Assembly: GCF_018403685.1 (NCBI RefSeq)
Contig: NZ_BOVK01000024.1
Span: 39,861-103,860 of the forward strand
Reading direction: 5' to 3'
DNA length: 64,000 bases
Source of the DNA: Xylanibacillus composti
GTDB taxonomy: Bacteria > Bacillota > Bacilli > Paenibacillales > K13
Shown: positions 43,727 through 53,588 of the stretch, one piece after another
How the letters are laid out: every line of letters starts with the position of its first letter
Position numbering within the stretch: position 1 is the first letter of the stretch
Program-made: the position numbers and the translations under genes
The notes under the pieces: generated by a model
What the model was told of the DNA's origin: nothing
What the model saw: only the letters and a program-made list of their open reading frames with translations
Database searches by the model: none

Positions 43727-44674
43727 TTATTTGATAATGCCCAATTGCTTGGCGACTTCCTCAATTTCCGCATAGTTGCCGTTGTTCGTCTCGACGAATT
43801 GATCGGTCTGGAACGGCTCCAGCAGCTCAGCGTGTTCGGTCATATTCATGCCGAGCAGCGCGGCGGCGACCGCTTCCTTCGTCCCATCGCCGTACGCGGC
43901 ATCGACATCGTTAATCGTCCAGTTGTAATCGAAGTAAGCCGGCGTTGTTTCTACAACCTTGACTTTGCTCAAGTCAATCGATCCTTCTTCGACGCGGCTC
44001 TTCCAGACTACCGCATTCAATGCCCCGGCTTGGTAAGCGCCGGACTCCACCAGCTGCCAGGTCTTGTCATGGGAACCCGTATAGTTCGGAGTGCCGTCGA
44101 AATCCTGCTCCGGATCAATCCCCGCTTGCATGAGGAAGTGGCGCGGCATCAGATGACCGGATGTCGAGCTTTCGCTGCCGAAGGCGAAGCTCAGTCCAGC
44201 CAAATCCGACAGGCTATTCACATCCAGATCAGCTTGCGCGATGAATACGGAATGGAACTCGCCATCCTCGGGCCGCATGGCAATCGCTTCGGAGCCCGGC
44301 GTCATATTGCGAGCCTGCACGCCAGTCAGCCCGCCGAACCAAGCCAGCTGAATATCCCCGCGCTGGAAAGCCGTCACGAGTGCAGCGTAATCCTGCGTAG
44401 GCACATATTCCACCGTCAGCCCGGTTTGCTCGCTCAGATAGTCAGCCACTCCGCCGAATCTTCTAGTCAGCACGGCCACGTCTTGATCGGGAATACCGCC
44501 GATCTTGAAGACAGGCGTTACCTCAGGCGTATTCGCCGCCGCACCCTCATTGGCGCTGTTCGCGCCCCCGTTGCTTCCGCTCCCGTTGCTTCCGCCGCCG
44601 CATCCTGCGAGCAGAACGAGAACAGCCGCTAAGGCTGCAAGCGCTAGTATAGTTTTTCTTGTCATTGCGAACAT
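43727..44674 (-). CDS. PhnD-family substrate-binding lipoprotein (phosphonate, phosphite or selenium oxyanion)
   Basis: This 315-residue lipoprotein starts at ATG 44674 after GGGGG; ATG 44665 is possible. Its signal peptide ends with the lipobox LLAGC and is followed by a Gly/Ser/Asn-rich linker. The binding domain has GGIPDQDVAVLTRRF, DIQLAWFGGLTGVQA and FGSESSTSGHLMPRHFLMQAG. The last block and SHDKTWQLVESG resemble, from memory, the PhnD clade annotated as putative selenate-binding proteins, so phosphonate is not certain. It is the first gene of the importer operon and delivers substrate to the permeases. Confidence 0.85.
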   Translation of the reverse strand: MFAMTRKTILALAALAAVLVLLAGCGGGSNGSGSNGGANSANEGAAANTPEVTPVFKIGGIPDQDVAVLTRRFGGVADYLSEQTGLTVEYVPTQDYAALVTAFQRGDIQLAWFGGLTGVQARNMTPGSEAIAMRPEDGEFHSVFIAQADLDVNSLSDLAGLSFAFGSESSTSGHLMPRHFLMQAGIDPEQDFDGTPNYTGSHDKTWQLVESGAYQAGALNAVVWKSRVEEGSIDLSKVKVVETTPAYFDYNWTINDVDAAYGDGTKEAVAAALLGMNMTEHAELLEPFQTDQFVETNNGNYAEIEEVAKQLGIIK

Positions 44675-44946
44675 GTACAAGTACCCCCTGCAAGTGATGT
44701 CTAGTGTTTTGGTGATCATGATATTTCCTCAGCAAGCTTAGAAAAAAATATCATCAAATAATGTAGCACCAATCGAAGAGAATGTAAATTGGTATGAAAA
44801 GCCGGGAAGTCAGAGCGGCGTACAGAAGCAATCGACGGATTGGCGCGTGTGTAGTCATGGGCGATGCTGATGAAGAATAGTTATTTGCCGCAAGAGCAAA
44901 TTCAAGTAGACTAGGGAGAAAGGACGAATATGAGGAGGAGTCCATC

Positions 44947-46086
44947 ATGAAGGCAAGCACCAACATGAAGGAATATAGGCTGTCCGATATCGAGCATTTG
45001 AAGGTTCACGGCCGCACGACAGGCCGCCTGTCTCCGCTAACGCTGTTCTGGACAGGCAGCGGGATCGAGCTGAACGCAACAGGCTCGGAGCTGTGGATCG
45101 AGGTGGAAGTCGACTATGAGCAGTACGAGCCGTGGATTAGCCTCTTGGTTAACGGCGCTGTGGTCAGCAGGCAAATGCTCACCGCAGGCCGGTATTGGAT
45201 ATGCCTGTTCCGCGGCATGAATGCGGCCAAAGCGAAGCAGATTCGACTGGTCAAAGACTTGCAGGCGATGAGCGCGGACCCGGCTTGCTCGCTGCATATC
45301 CATGCGGTGAAGAGCGACGGGCACATCCTGCCTGTCGAGGAGAAGCCGTACAAAATTGAATTTATAGGCGACAGCATCACATCGGGAGAAGGCGCAATCG
45401 GCGCGAAGGAAGAGGAAGACTGGATTCCGATGTGGTTCAGCGCTGTCCATAACTATGCTGCGCTGACTGCGGAAGCGTTGAATGCCGAATATCGCATTCT
45501 CTCCCAAAGCGGCTGGGGAGTATTGACGAGCTGGGACAACAATCCCCGCGGCAATCTGCCGGATTACTACGAGCAAGTATGCGGCTTGCTGACAGGCGAG
45601 AAGAACCGGGCGCTGGGGGCGTTCGAAGCGCATGACTTTGCCTCGTGGCAGCCGGATGTGGTGGTAGTGAATCTGGGGACCAATGACGGCGGAGCATTTC
45701 ACTCGCCTCCTTGGCGGGATGAGGCGACAGGGGAGACGCATCAACAGCGCTTGCTGGAGGATGGCACTTATCATGCGGAGGATGTGCAAGCGTTCGAAGA
45801 TGCTGTCGTGCAATTTCTCCGCAAGCTCAGAAGGTGCAATCCGCAAGCACAGATCGTCTGGGCTTACGGCATGCTGGGCATTCCGATGATGCCGGCGATT
45901 TACCGTGCGGTGGATGCGTATAGGAAGCAGACCGGAGACCGGAACGTGACCGTCTTCCAGCTGCCGGATACGACCGCAGAGACGATCGGCGCCCGCACCC
46001 ATCCAGGGCGGTTGGCGCATGAACGGGCTGCGCGCGACCTGTCTGCCTATATTCGCGGGCTGCTGAACGGTGCAGCATCGCTTTGA
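44947..46086 (+). CDS. Two-domain SGNH/GDSL esterase (CE2-like)
   Basis: This 379-residue protein starts at ATG 44947 after GAGGAGG. Residues 1-130 are a beta-rich jelly-roll-like domain (FWTGSGIELNATGSELWIEVEVDY). Residues 135-375 are an SGNH hydrolase with the Ser motif IEFIGDSITSGEG, the NLGTND block and the His block ARTHPGRLAHERAA. This two-domain arrangement is that of carbohydrate esterase family 2 deacetylases. There is no signal peptide, so it probably works on imported sugar esters. Confidence 0.88.
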   Translation: MKASTNMKEYRLSDIEHLKVHGRTTGRLSPLTLFWTGSGIELNATGSELWIEVEVDYEQYEPWISLLVNGAVVSRQMLTAGRYWICLFRGMNAAKAKQIRLVKDLQAMSADPACSLHIHAVKSDGHILPVEEKPYKIEFIGDSITSGEGAIGAKEEEDWIPMWFSAVHNYAALTAEALNAEYRILSQSGWGVLTSWDNNPRGNLPDYYEQVCGLLTGEKNRALGAFEAHDFASWQPDVVVVNLGTNDGGAFHSPPWRDEATGETHQQRLLEDGTYHAEDVQAFEDAVVQFLRKLRRCNPQAQIVWAYGMLGIPMMPAIYRAVDAYRKQTGDRNVTVFQLPDTTAETIGARTHPGRLAHERAARDLSAYIRGLLNGAASL

Positions 46087-46093
46087 AGCGATC

Positions 46094-46131
46094 AAAAAAA
46101 AGCCTTTGGACTTGCATCCAGAGGCTTTTTT
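46094..46131 (+). terminator. Terminator of the esterase gene
   Basis: AAGCCT-x-TGGA pairs with TCCA-x-AGGCTT; A7 precedes and T6 follows. Confidence 0.93.
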
Positions 46132-46312
46132 GTATGGATATTTTTACCTAGACCTTATACAACATCATACCAAACAGGAAAGAAACAGTCTAGTATTTCT
46201 GCGGAATTTGTCCTACAGTGAGGTTGCCGGCAATTCTATATTTCGCTCTAATTTCCCCAATAGTACAAGCTGCCGTCCGTCAGCAACAGTGGAAGTAGTG
46301 TCCCCCGTGGCG

Positions 46313-47272
46313 ATGAACAATCATCTCAATCAGAAAGACTTGCAAACGTATGTCAAAAACGTGCTAGGTTCAAGTTATGAGGTTAAGCAAGCAACGAGAC
46401 TGCATGGCGGCGCGCAAAAAGTGATTTGGAAGGTGGATGCAACCAATGGATTTTCCTGCGTGCTGTATGTGTGGGAGCTAGCCGAGAATTACTTTGAAGA
46501 AGATATTGTGCGCGGAGGGATTCATGCCCAGACATATGGCAGCGAGCCATTTAGACGCGCCCATGATGAGATGGGGAAGCTGGGTGTTCGTGTACCAGTC
46601 TTGTATGATTTGAATCAGGAGCGGGACAAGTATCCGTTCGATTACGCGCTTGTAGAGTATATAGAAGGGCGCAAGGCTGAATCATACATGCAACATGCCG
46701 ATAAGCGCGTACAGGACGATGTGTTCGAGCGGTTGGGCGCAATGGTGCAGCATATGCATACTAGGGAAAGGAAGGAATACGGCGTTCCCGGGTTGGAAGC
46801 AAAGGCAGCAGACTGCCACCATATCTTATTAGAAAATGCGAGGATACAGCTGTCATATCTAATCGAACATGAGGACACCATCCGGGAACATCGTAACAAA
46901 CTGCTTGATGTATTGGCCGAGCTCGCCTCCAACATTCGTCCCAGGCGTCGATACGGATGGATTCATGGGGAGCTGGGTCCAGATCATGTGCTAGTCAACG
47001 ATTTGTTGGAACCTTGCTTGATTGATATAGAAGGAGCCCAATACTTTGATATCGAGCACGAACACGCCTTCCTGCAGCTGCGATTCGGCGAGCATTATCG
47101 CTATTTCTCCACGGATCGGCTGGACCCGGACAGGATGCGCTTCTACCGGTTCCACCATCATATCTCCTTGACTTCGGGCGGCTTGAAGCTGCTGCACAGA
47201 GGCTTTCCCGATCAAGCGTTTGCGGAGCGTTTGGCAGCTTATCATGCGGCGTGCCTGCTGCAATATCTGTAG
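46313..47272 (+). CDS. APH-family phosphotransferase-like protein
   Basis: This kinase-fold protein has about 319 residues. ATG 46313 is the likely start, with GTG 46307 as alternative; neither has a strong ribosome site, and the frame further upstream runs through the terminator. The glycine-poor loop LHGGAQKVIWKVD, the catalytic loop WIHGELGPDHVLV and LIDIEGAQYFDIEHE are recognisable. Where standard APH enzymes have HGDxxxxN, this has HGExxxxH, and Glu replaces the usual residue after DI. This variant is common in some Bacillota relatives, but activity is uncertain. Confidence 0.78.
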   Translation: MNNHLNQKDLQTYVKNVLGSSYEVKQATRLHGGAQKVIWKVDATNGFSCVLYVWELAENYFEEDIVRGGIHAQTYGSEPFRRAHDEMGKLGVRVPVLYDLNQERDKYPFDYALVEYIEGRKAESYMQHADKRVQDDVFERLGAMVQHMHTRERKEYGVPGLEAKAADCHHILLENARIQLSYLIEHEDTIREHRNKLLDVLAELASNIRPRRRYGWIHGELGPDHVLVNDLLEPCLIDIEGAQYFDIEHEHAFLQLRFGEHYRYFSTDRLDPDRMRFYRFHHHISLTSGGLKLLHRGFPDQAFAERLAAYHAACLLQYL

Positions 47273-47285
47273 ACTAAGCAGCCCT

Positions 47286-47720
47286 TTACAGGTTGTGGAG
47301 CATCCGATTGACAGACTGGTTGTACTTTTGCAGCAGCTGTCCGAAGCTCTCGCGCTCCTCCTCCGTCCAATCCTGAAAGACCTCCATCAGCTTGGCTTGC
47401 CGCAGCCGTCGGTTTTCCTCGAATTCCTTCTCACCCCGTGCAGACAGCCGATAGAAATACGACCGCCCATCCAGCGGATTCGGGACTTTCTCCACATATT
47501 GCTTGTCCACAAGCGCTGCGGCCTGTCGGCTGACGGTTGACACATCCAGACGAAGCTCGTCCGCCAAGGTTTTGACACCCGCTGGACCATGCAGGGACAG
47601 TTGGCGCAAAAGAATATAGGCCGAGCGGTCCAGACTGCCTGTTCTCGTCTCCGTGGCCACAATTCTGCGGATGAAATCCGTTAATTCCTGTTCGATCCGT
47701 TCCATAGATTGCTCATGCAT
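47286..47720 (-). CDS. MarR-family repressor
   Basis: This 144-residue regulator starts at ATG 47720, seven bases after GAGGTG; the longer upstream frame covers the promoter. The winged helix is complete (GVKTLADELRLDVSTVSRQAAALVDKQYVEKVPNPLDGRSYFYRLS). It is divergent from a multidrug exporter and the gap holds twin palindromic sites, so it probably represses both genes until a drug binds. Confidence 0.9.
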   Translation of the reverse strand: MHEQSMERIEQELTDFIRRIVATETRTGSLDRSAYILLRQLSLHGPAGVKTLADELRLDVSTVSRQAAALVDKQYVEKVPNPLDGRSYFYRLSARGEKEFEENRRLRQAKLMEVFQDWTEEERESFGQLLQKYNQSVNRMLHNL

Positions 47721-47795
47721 GGCTGACACCTCAATGTGATCCTGCTTTCGTCTATCATAACGCATACCGGAGAAGAGGAGCAATGTGCCAGTCTC

Positions 47796-47856
47796 TTGAC
47801 AAATGCGCAATCTGGTTGTAGGATACAATTATATGTTTGTATGATACAACTATAAT
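47796..47856 (+). promoter_or_regulatory. Exporter promoter with twin MarR operators
   Basis: TTGACA (47796-47801), 17 bp and TAGGAT (47819-47824) form a promoter; a TATAAT also lies at 47851-47856. Two 13-bp palindromes, TTGTAGGATACAA (47816-47828) and the perfect TTGTATGATACAA (47837-47849), start 21 bp apart, two helical turns. Operator 1 overlaps the -10. The remaining leader to 48056 holds no gene. Confidence 0.82.
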
Positions 47857-48056
47857 GACGGAAGTCTGTTCGACTGTCTTGTGCATACTTTGTAGGATGG
47901 CCAGAATGAACCGATTTATCCAGAACACCTATGCAGCAAGGCAGGGAGGAAAAAGAAGGTCCTTGATTACAAACAATATCCGTTGTATGTTCCTATATAT
48001 TTAGGTTACCTACCTAATTGTTTGGACAGCAATAAAAAGAGAAAGAGGGATTGGAT

Positions 48057-49658
48057 ATGGAGAGCTTGTCCTATAAACAGAAAGTAACCATTATGATCGC
48101 GTTAATGGCTTCCATGTTTTTCGCAGCCATCAACCAGACGCTTGTCAGTACGTCTATGCCGCGAATTGTGGCCATGCTCGGAGGCATGGATTACTATTCA
48201 TGGGTTATTACGATTTACTTGCTGACTTCAACCGTTGCGACCGTGCTGGTCGGCAAGCTGTCGGATATGTATGGGAGAAAGCCGTTCCTGCTCATTGGGA
48301 TTATCGTTTTTATGGCGGGCGCATGTTTAACTGGATTTTCCACGAGCATTTTTCAGATGATTGCTTATCGCGGAATCCAGGGTCTGGGCGGCGGTATTTT
48401 GATGGCTGCTACGACGATGGCTGTAGGGGACTTGTTCGCGCCTCGCGAGAGGGCCAAGTGGACGGGGCTGATGATGGCCATTTTCGGTTTTTCCAGCGTG
48501 GTGGGTCCGACCTTGGGCGGATTTTTGATTGACTATATGCCATGGCAGTGGTTGTTCTGGATTTTCCTTCCCCTCGGTTTTGTCGCTTTCATCATGATTG
48601 GACGGATGTTTCCCAAGAAGGTGCAGACCAGCAGGGAATCTATCGATTATGCGGGTGCGGCAGCGTTATCCGTCGCTATTGTAGCTTTGCTGCTGGCTGT
48701 TTCTTGGGGCGGTTCGAAGTATGCGTGGGCTTCCATGGAAATCATCGGCCTGTTTGCCATTACCATCGCGAGTGCAGTCGTTCTGGTGCTTATTGAGCGC
48801 AAGGCTGCGAATCCGATCCTGCCCCTATCCTTGTTCAAGAATGGCATTGTGAATGTTTCCAACGCCATTGGCTTCTTGATGAATGCGGGCATGATGGGGG
48901 CGATGATGTATTTGCCGTTCTTCGTCCAAGGGGTGAAGGGGTACAGTCCGACGCAATCTGGTCTGATTAATATGCCGATGACGATCACGATGATTGTGCT
49001 CAGCACTTTGGTTGGACGATGGATGTCCAAAACAGGGAAGTACAAGCGTTATGCGATTATCGGCTTCGGCTTCATGATTCTGGGCATGGTGATGATGGGG
49101 TATATGGAAACGATCACGATGGCGGTAGCCAGCATGTGCGTATTTGGCGTTGGCTTGGGCTTGAGCATGCCAGTCTTCACCCTGGTTGTGCAAAATGCGG
49201 TGCCGACGGCGCAGCTCGGCGTGGCGACTGCGACGACGACGCTGTTCCGGAATCTTGGCGGTACGATCGGTATTGCGCTGCTGGGCTCAGTGATGAACAG
49301 CACGCTTTCCCGCAACCTGGAACAAGCGGCAGCCCAAGCAGATTTGTCGCAGCTTGATACGGCTGCGGCCGAGCAGCTTGCTCCGCTGATGAACCCGCAG
49401 ATCCTGCTGGATCAGCCGCAGTTGAAGACCATTCAGGCCGCGATGCCGGAACAGCTGCAAACCTTATTCGGGCAGATGCTGGGCATGCTGCGCGCTGTGC
49501 TGGCGGATACGCTGTCTACGATCTTTTTCAGCGTGGCAGTGCTGATGCTGATTGGACTTGTACTGGTATTCTGCTTAAGGGAGGTTCCGCTCCGTTCCGG
49601 CGAGCAAGAACCGGAAGCGACAACGCAGCCATCGTTAAAGCCAGAGCCGCAGCTCTAA
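48057..49658 (+). CDS. DHA2-family (EmrB/QacA) multidrug exporter, 14 TM
   Basis: This 533-residue drug:proton antiporter has ATG 48057 as its likely start, with TTG 48051 as alternative. Motif A GKLSDMYGRKP follows TM2 and motif C GFSSVVGPTLGGFLID lies in TM5, both diagnostic of drug exporters. Fourteen hydrophobic segments fit the DHA2 family, and a long loop lies before the last helix. The divergent MarR gene and twin operators point to drug-inducible expression. A terminator follows at 49727. Confidence 0.93.
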   Translation: MESLSYKQKVTIMIALMASMFFAAINQTLVSTSMPRIVAMLGGMDYYSWVITIYLLTSTVATVLVGKLSDMYGRKPFLLIGIIVFMAGACLTGFSTSIFQMIAYRGIQGLGGGILMAATTMAVGDLFAPRERAKWTGLMMAIFGFSSVVGPTLGGFLIDYMPWQWLFWIFLPLGFVAFIMIGRMFPKKVQTSRESIDYAGAAALSVAIVALLLAVSWGGSKYAWASMEIIGLFAITIASAVVLVLIERKAANPILPLSLFKNGIVNVSNAIGFLMNAGMMGAMMYLPFFVQGVKGYSPTQSGLINMPMTITMIVLSTLVGRWMSKTGKYKRYAIIGFGFMILGMVMMGYMETITMAVASMCVFGVGLGLSMPVFTLVVQNAVPTAQLGVATATTTLFRNLGGTIGIALLGSVMNSTLSRNLEQAAAQADLSQLDTAAAEQLAPLMNPQILLDQPQLKTIQAAMPEQLQTLFGQMLGMLRAVLADTLSTIFFSVAVLMLIGLVLVFCLREVPLRSGEQEPEATTQPSLKPEPQL

Positions 49659-49726
49659 TCGATCCTTCTCTGCAAGGATATGTTCGGCATGAGTCTTGGA
49701 AACCATACGATTTGCATACGACGAGG

Positions 49727-49759
49727 AAGCTGCCCGTTCGAGATGATGGGCAGCTTTTT
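49727..49759 (+). terminator. Terminator of the multidrug exporter gene
   Basis: AAGCTGCCC pairs perfectly with GGGCAGCTT around a 12-nt loop, followed by T. It resembles the hairpin at 41231-41258. Confidence 0.85.
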
Positions 49760-49949
49760 CGCGTTGAACGACGAAAGGTCACACCCGGCCTTGCACGAGC
49801 TAGAAAAAAAACGGTTAGCCAGCTGGACTTTAGACGGGGTGCTCAGCCGTTCCGCGGGACCAGTCCAGTTTCCATCCAGCGCCTGTTATGCGCATCCATC
49901 TCCTCTTGTAAAGTTGAACCAACTACTACTTTGCAGGAGGATGAACAAT

Positions 49950-50849
49950 ATGAGCATAATGAGCAGAGAAGAATTCGGGTATGCGGCAGCGGGTATTGCC
50001 AATCGGTTAAAAGAGGAGAGGTGGCTGACGCTTACCGGACTGTTGGGATTTGCGCTTGCAGCATTTTGCGCAGGGTGGATGTTGTTCAAAGGGGGGTATG
50101 TCGCTCCGGATGGCGATGTATCCAAGGCCCTTTCCTTCAATGCCGCACTAGGATTGTTTCTGCTGTCGACGGCGCTGCTTGTTCCTTTCGCGGCCATGGG
50201 CAAGAAAAGCCGAGTATTCTTCCGCTGGTCCTATATTGTACTGGCGCTATATGCGTACTTCGCAGAGACCGTGCAGCATATGCGGGGCGTCAACCCGCGC
50301 TTCGTCAAGGATGGCACGCCCTTCGATTATATAATCGGTGCGCTCTTTGCAATTGACGCGGTGCTGCTGGTCGTGTGTTATATGTTTTTCGCTGCTTATT
50401 TTTTCCGCAAAAAAGCTTATGTGAAGCATCCCGAACTTGTCGCAGCTATCCGGTATGCCATGATTGGCGTCATGCTTTCGTTCGCAGCCGGGATATGGAT
50501 TTCCGTACTGCAGAGCCGGTTCACAGGCAGCGAGGGCAATGTGATCTGGCTGCACGGATTTGGCTTTCATGCTCTACAGGCACTGCCCCTTGCTGCATGG
50601 CTCCTCAGACAAAAGTGGAACGCGGGAATCTGGCGGCGCGGGGTCCTGCATATAACGGGTTGCGCGTATATTTTGGGCTTGATTGCGATCGGATGGCAGA
50701 CTTGGCTTGGGCGCTCGGTGTTCGAATGGGACGTGCTCCCTATCCTGGCATGCGGCTGCTTCTTGCTTGCGTTGGCGCCGGGAGCGCTGTTGTTCCGCCA
50801 AACCACGTCAGCTGCGGCACGGCGCATGGGTATAGATCAGGCCAGCTGA
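49950..50849 (+). CDS. Multi-pass membrane protein of unknown function
   Basis: This 299-residue protein has about eight hydrophobic segments. ATG 49950 lies nine bases after AGGAGG; ATG 49941 abuts the ribosome site and the frame before that is out of the family style. Visible features are ETVQHMRGVNPRF between helices and a WLHGFGFHALQALPLAAWLL helix whose histidines could bind haem or metal. I do not recognise the family. It stands alone between the exporter terminator and the copper promoter. Confidence 0.72.
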   Translation: MSIMSREEFGYAAAGIANRLKEERWLTLTGLLGFALAAFCAGWMLFKGGYVAPDGDVSKALSFNAALGLFLLSTALLVPFAAMGKKSRVFFRWSYIVLALYAYFAETVQHMRGVNPRFVKDGTPFDYIIGALFAIDAVLLVVCYMFFAAYFFRKKAYVKHPELVAAIRYAMIGVMLSFAAGIWISVLQSRFTGSEGNVIWLHGFGFHALQALPLAAWLLRQKWNAGIWRRGVLHITGCAYILGLIAIGWQTWLGRSVFEWDVLPILACGCFLLALAPGALLFRQTTSAAARRMGIDQAS

Positions 50850-50875
50850 AGTTGAAAAATGGAGCCACTCATGCA

Positions 50876-50905
50876 TTGACATACCCCTTGGGGGTATACT
50901 ATGAT
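50876..50905 (+). promoter_or_regulatory. Copper-responsive promoter with CsoR operator (site 1)
   Basis: TTGACA (50876-50881) and TATGAT (50900-50905) are 18 bp apart. The spacer is filled by ATACCCC-TTG-GGGGTAT (50881-50897), the classic CsoR-type operator. No csoR gene lies in the window. Confidence 0.88.
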
Positions 50906-50914
50906 TAGAGTATT

Positions 50915-50939
50915 CCAAATACGCCAGGGGGGTATTTGG
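50915..50939. promoter_or_regulatory. CsoR-like palindrome, site 2
   Basis: CCAAATAC and GTATTTGG are perfect 8-bp arms around a GC-rich centre (GCCAGGGGG), similar to site 1 but extended outwards. It lies near +10 of the promoter. Confidence 0.65.
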
Positions 50940-51034
50940 GAGTGCGGTTATGCTGCTTCATATTCAGAAGTCAACCGCCCTCTGTTGCCGCTTGAATGAA
51001 TGGTGGCAGGCGAGCTCTTTTTTTGCAATCATGT

Positions 51035-51051
51035 ATACCTATTAGGGGTAT
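51035..51051. promoter_or_regulatory. CsoR-like palindrome, site 3
   Basis: ATACCTATTAGGGGTAT keeps the outer ATACC/GGTAT arms of site 1 and lies 17 bases before the copA start, just upstream of the ribosome site. Confidence 0.55.
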
Positions 51052-51068
51052 TAGGGAGTGGATAAAGT

Positions 51069-53477
51069 ATGGAAACCAAACAAGCAACGATGCGCATTAC
51101 AGGCATGACCTGCGCCGCTTGTGCGAACCGAATCGAAAAAGGCTTGAAGCGCATGGACGGGGTGGAAGAAGCGAATGTGAACTTTGCGCTGGAGAGAGCC
51201 ACGGTTACGTTCCACCCCGAACAGGTGGATGCGGCAGCCTTGGAGCAGCAGATTGAGCGGCTGGGATACGGCACGGTCAAGGAAAGTGTCGAGCTGCAAA
51301 TTACGGGCATGACGTGCGCGGCTTGCGCCAATCGTATTGAGAAGGGCTTGAACAAGCTGCCGGGCGTCAGCCGGGCAACGGTCAATTTCGCACTGGAAAC
51401 CGCTCATGTGGAATACGCCAGTCCCGAGCTGTCAGTCCAGGACATTCAGAAGAAAGTGGAGCAGCTGGGCTATCAAGCCTCGCTCAAGGAAGACGCACAA
51501 AGCGAAGACAACCCGAGGGAGCGGGAAATTCGCGCACAAAAGGTGAAGTTTGTCGTCTCCGCCATTCTGTCCTTTCCCTTGCTCTGGGCGATGGTCGATC
51601 ATTTTGCCTGGACTTCGTTCATCTGGTCGCCGGACGTGTTCATGAATCCCTGGTTTCAGCTGGCTCTGGCTACGCCAGTGCAGTTCTGGATAGGCAAGCA
51701 GTTCTATGTCGGCGCGTACAAAGCGCTGCGCAATCGCAGTGCGAATATGGATGTGCTGGTCGCGCTGGGCACCTCGGCCGCTTACTTCTACAGCATTTAC
51801 TTGACCATACAATGGCTGGAAAGCCCCGGTCATCACGCGCCGGAGATGTACTACGAGACTAGCGCCATTCTTATTACGCTCATCATCCTGGGCAAGCTGT
51901 TTGAAGCATTGGCGAAGGGCCGTACTTCGGAAGCGATCAAAACCTTGATGGGTCTGCAAGCGAAGACCGCTTCGATTGTTCGGAACGGGCAAGAGCAGGT
52001 TGTGCCCGTGGAAGAGGTAGCAGTAGGGGATAGGGTACTTGTGAAGCCGGGAGAAAAGGTTCCAGTGGATGGTACGGTAGTGGAGGGTCAGTCCTCCGTT
52101 GACGAATCCATGCTGACAGGGGAAAGCATTCCGGTCGAGAAGAAAGCGGGAGATGCCGTCATCGGCGCAACACTGAACAAGAACGGCTCTCTCACTATTG
52201 AGGCGACCAAGGTAGGGAAAGAAACCGCATTGGCCCAAATCATCAAAGTGGTGGAAGAGGCCCAGGGCTCCAAGGCGCCTATTCAGCGGGTAGCTGACCG
52301 CATTTCCGGCGTCTTCGTGCCGATTGTAGTCGGCATTGCCCTGGTCACATTCCTGATTTGGTTCTTTGTCGCCGATCCCGGCCATTTCGCCGGGGCATTG
52401 GAGAAAGCGATAGCCGTGCTGGTGATTGCGTGCCCTTGTGCCCTGGGCTTGGCTACGCCTACCTCCATTATGGCGGGCTCAGGCCGGGCGGCCGAAGCAG
52501 GAATTTTGTTCCGGGGAGGAGAACACCTGGAATCGACCCATCAGATTGAAGCGGTCATTCTGGATAAGACCGGTACGGTAACGAAGGGGCAGCCGGAGCT
52601 GACAGATGTGCGGACGGAGATGAATGAAATCGAGTTTCTGCAGTGGGTAGGCGCTGCGGAGAAGCTTTCCGAGCATCCGTTGGCTGAGGCGATTGTGAAG
52701 GGCATTCAAGCCAAGGGCATTGACCTCCCGGCAGCGGAGCAGTTCGAGGCGATTCCCGGATTCGGCATTCGTGCGGTTGTGCAAGGCAAGCCTGTGCTCA
52801 TTGGCACCCGGAGGCTGCTGCAGCAGGAGAATATCTCGTTCGAGCAGGCCGCAGCGGATATGGAAGCGATGGAGTTGAGCGGCAAGACTGCTATGCTGGC
52901 AGCGATTGACGGACAATATGCGGGACTGGTCGCCGTAGCGGATACGATCAAGGAAACTTCGAAAGAGGCCATTGCGCGCTTGCAACAAATGGGGATTCAG
53001 GTGATCATGATAACAGGGGATAATCAGCGGACAGCCGAATCGATTGCCAAGCAGGTAGGCATTGATCGGGTGCTGGCGGAAGTACTCCCTGAGGGCAAGG
53101 CGGAGGAAGTGAAGAAGCTGCAAGCGCAAGGTCTGAAGGTGGCCATGGTCGGAGACGGCATCAATGATGCGCCGGCGCTGGCTACGGCCGATATCGGCAT
53201 GGCCATTGGCACTGGAACGGATGTAGCCATGGAGGCGGCCGATGTGACGCTCATGCGCGGCGATTTGAACAGCATACCGGATGCGATCAGGATGAGCCGC
53301 AAGACGATGACCAATATTAAGCAGAATTTGTTCTGGGCGCTTGCGTATAATTCGCTCGGCATTCCCGTAGCTGCTGTTGGCTTGCTGGCGCCGTGGCTGG
53401 CCGGAGCGGCAATGGCATTGAGCTCGGTATCGGTGGTGCTGAACGCGCTGCGCCTGCAGCGGATGCGCTTGTCTTGA
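51069..53477 (+). CDS. copA: Copper-exporting P1B-type ATPase CopA
   Basis: This 802-residue membrane pump moves Cu(I) out of the cytoplasm. Two heavy-metal-binding domains (residues 5-70 and 74-140) each carry [15 protein letters not shown]. Eight helices are expected. The channel motif [13 protein letters not shown], the phosphorylation site [11 protein letters not shown], the EHPLAEAIV nucleotide-binding motif and [18 protein letters not shown] are all present. It starts at ATG 51069 after TAGGGAG. No copZ or csoR gene adjoins it, but the promoter region has three CsoR-like sites. Intact and full length. Confidence 0.96.
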   Translation: METKQATMRITGMTCAACANRIEKGLKRMDGVEEANVNFALERATVTFHPEQVDAAALEQQIERLGYGTVKESVELQITGMTCAACANRIEKGLNKLPGVSRATVNFALETAHVEYASPELSVQDIQKKVEQLGYQASLKEDAQSEDNPREREIRAQKVKFVVSAILSFPLLWAMVDHFAWTSFIWSPDVFMNPWFQLALATPVQFWIGKQFYVGAYKALRNRSANMDVLVALGTSAAYFYSIYLTIQWLESPGHHAPEMYYETSAILITLIILGKLFEALAKGRTSEAIKTLMGLQAKTASIVRNGQEQVVPVEEVAVGDRVLVKPGEKVPVDGTVVEGQSSVDESMLTGESIPVEKKAGDAVIGATLNKNGSLTIEATKVGKETALAQIIKVVEEAQGSKAPIQRVADRISGVFVPIVVGIALVTFLIWFFVADPGHFAGALEKAIAVLVIACPCALGLATPTSIMAGSGRAAEAGILFRGGEHLESTHQIEAVILDKTGTVTKGQPELTDVRTEMNEIEFLQWVGAAEKLSEHPLAEAIVKGIQAKGIDLPAAEQFEAIPGFGIRAVVQGKPVLIGTRRLLQQENISFEQAAADMEAMELSGKTAMLAAIDGQYAGLVAVADTIKETSKEAIARLQQMGIQVIMITGDNQRTAESIAKQVGIDRVLAEVLPEGKAEEVKKLQAQGLKVAMVGDGINDAPALATADIGMAIGTGTDVAMEAADVTLMRGDLNSIPDAIRMSRKTMTNIKQNLFWALAYNSLGIPVAAVGLLAPWLAGAAMALSSVSVVLNALRLQRMRLS

Positions 53478-53588
53478 TGAAAGGCGAGGGGCTTGCTTGC
53501 GGCGGATTGTCGATTGCGTTGCGCATGTATAAGACAGCACTGGAGGCACAACCTAAACCAGGCTGCATGGCGCGAGAAAGGAGAAACG

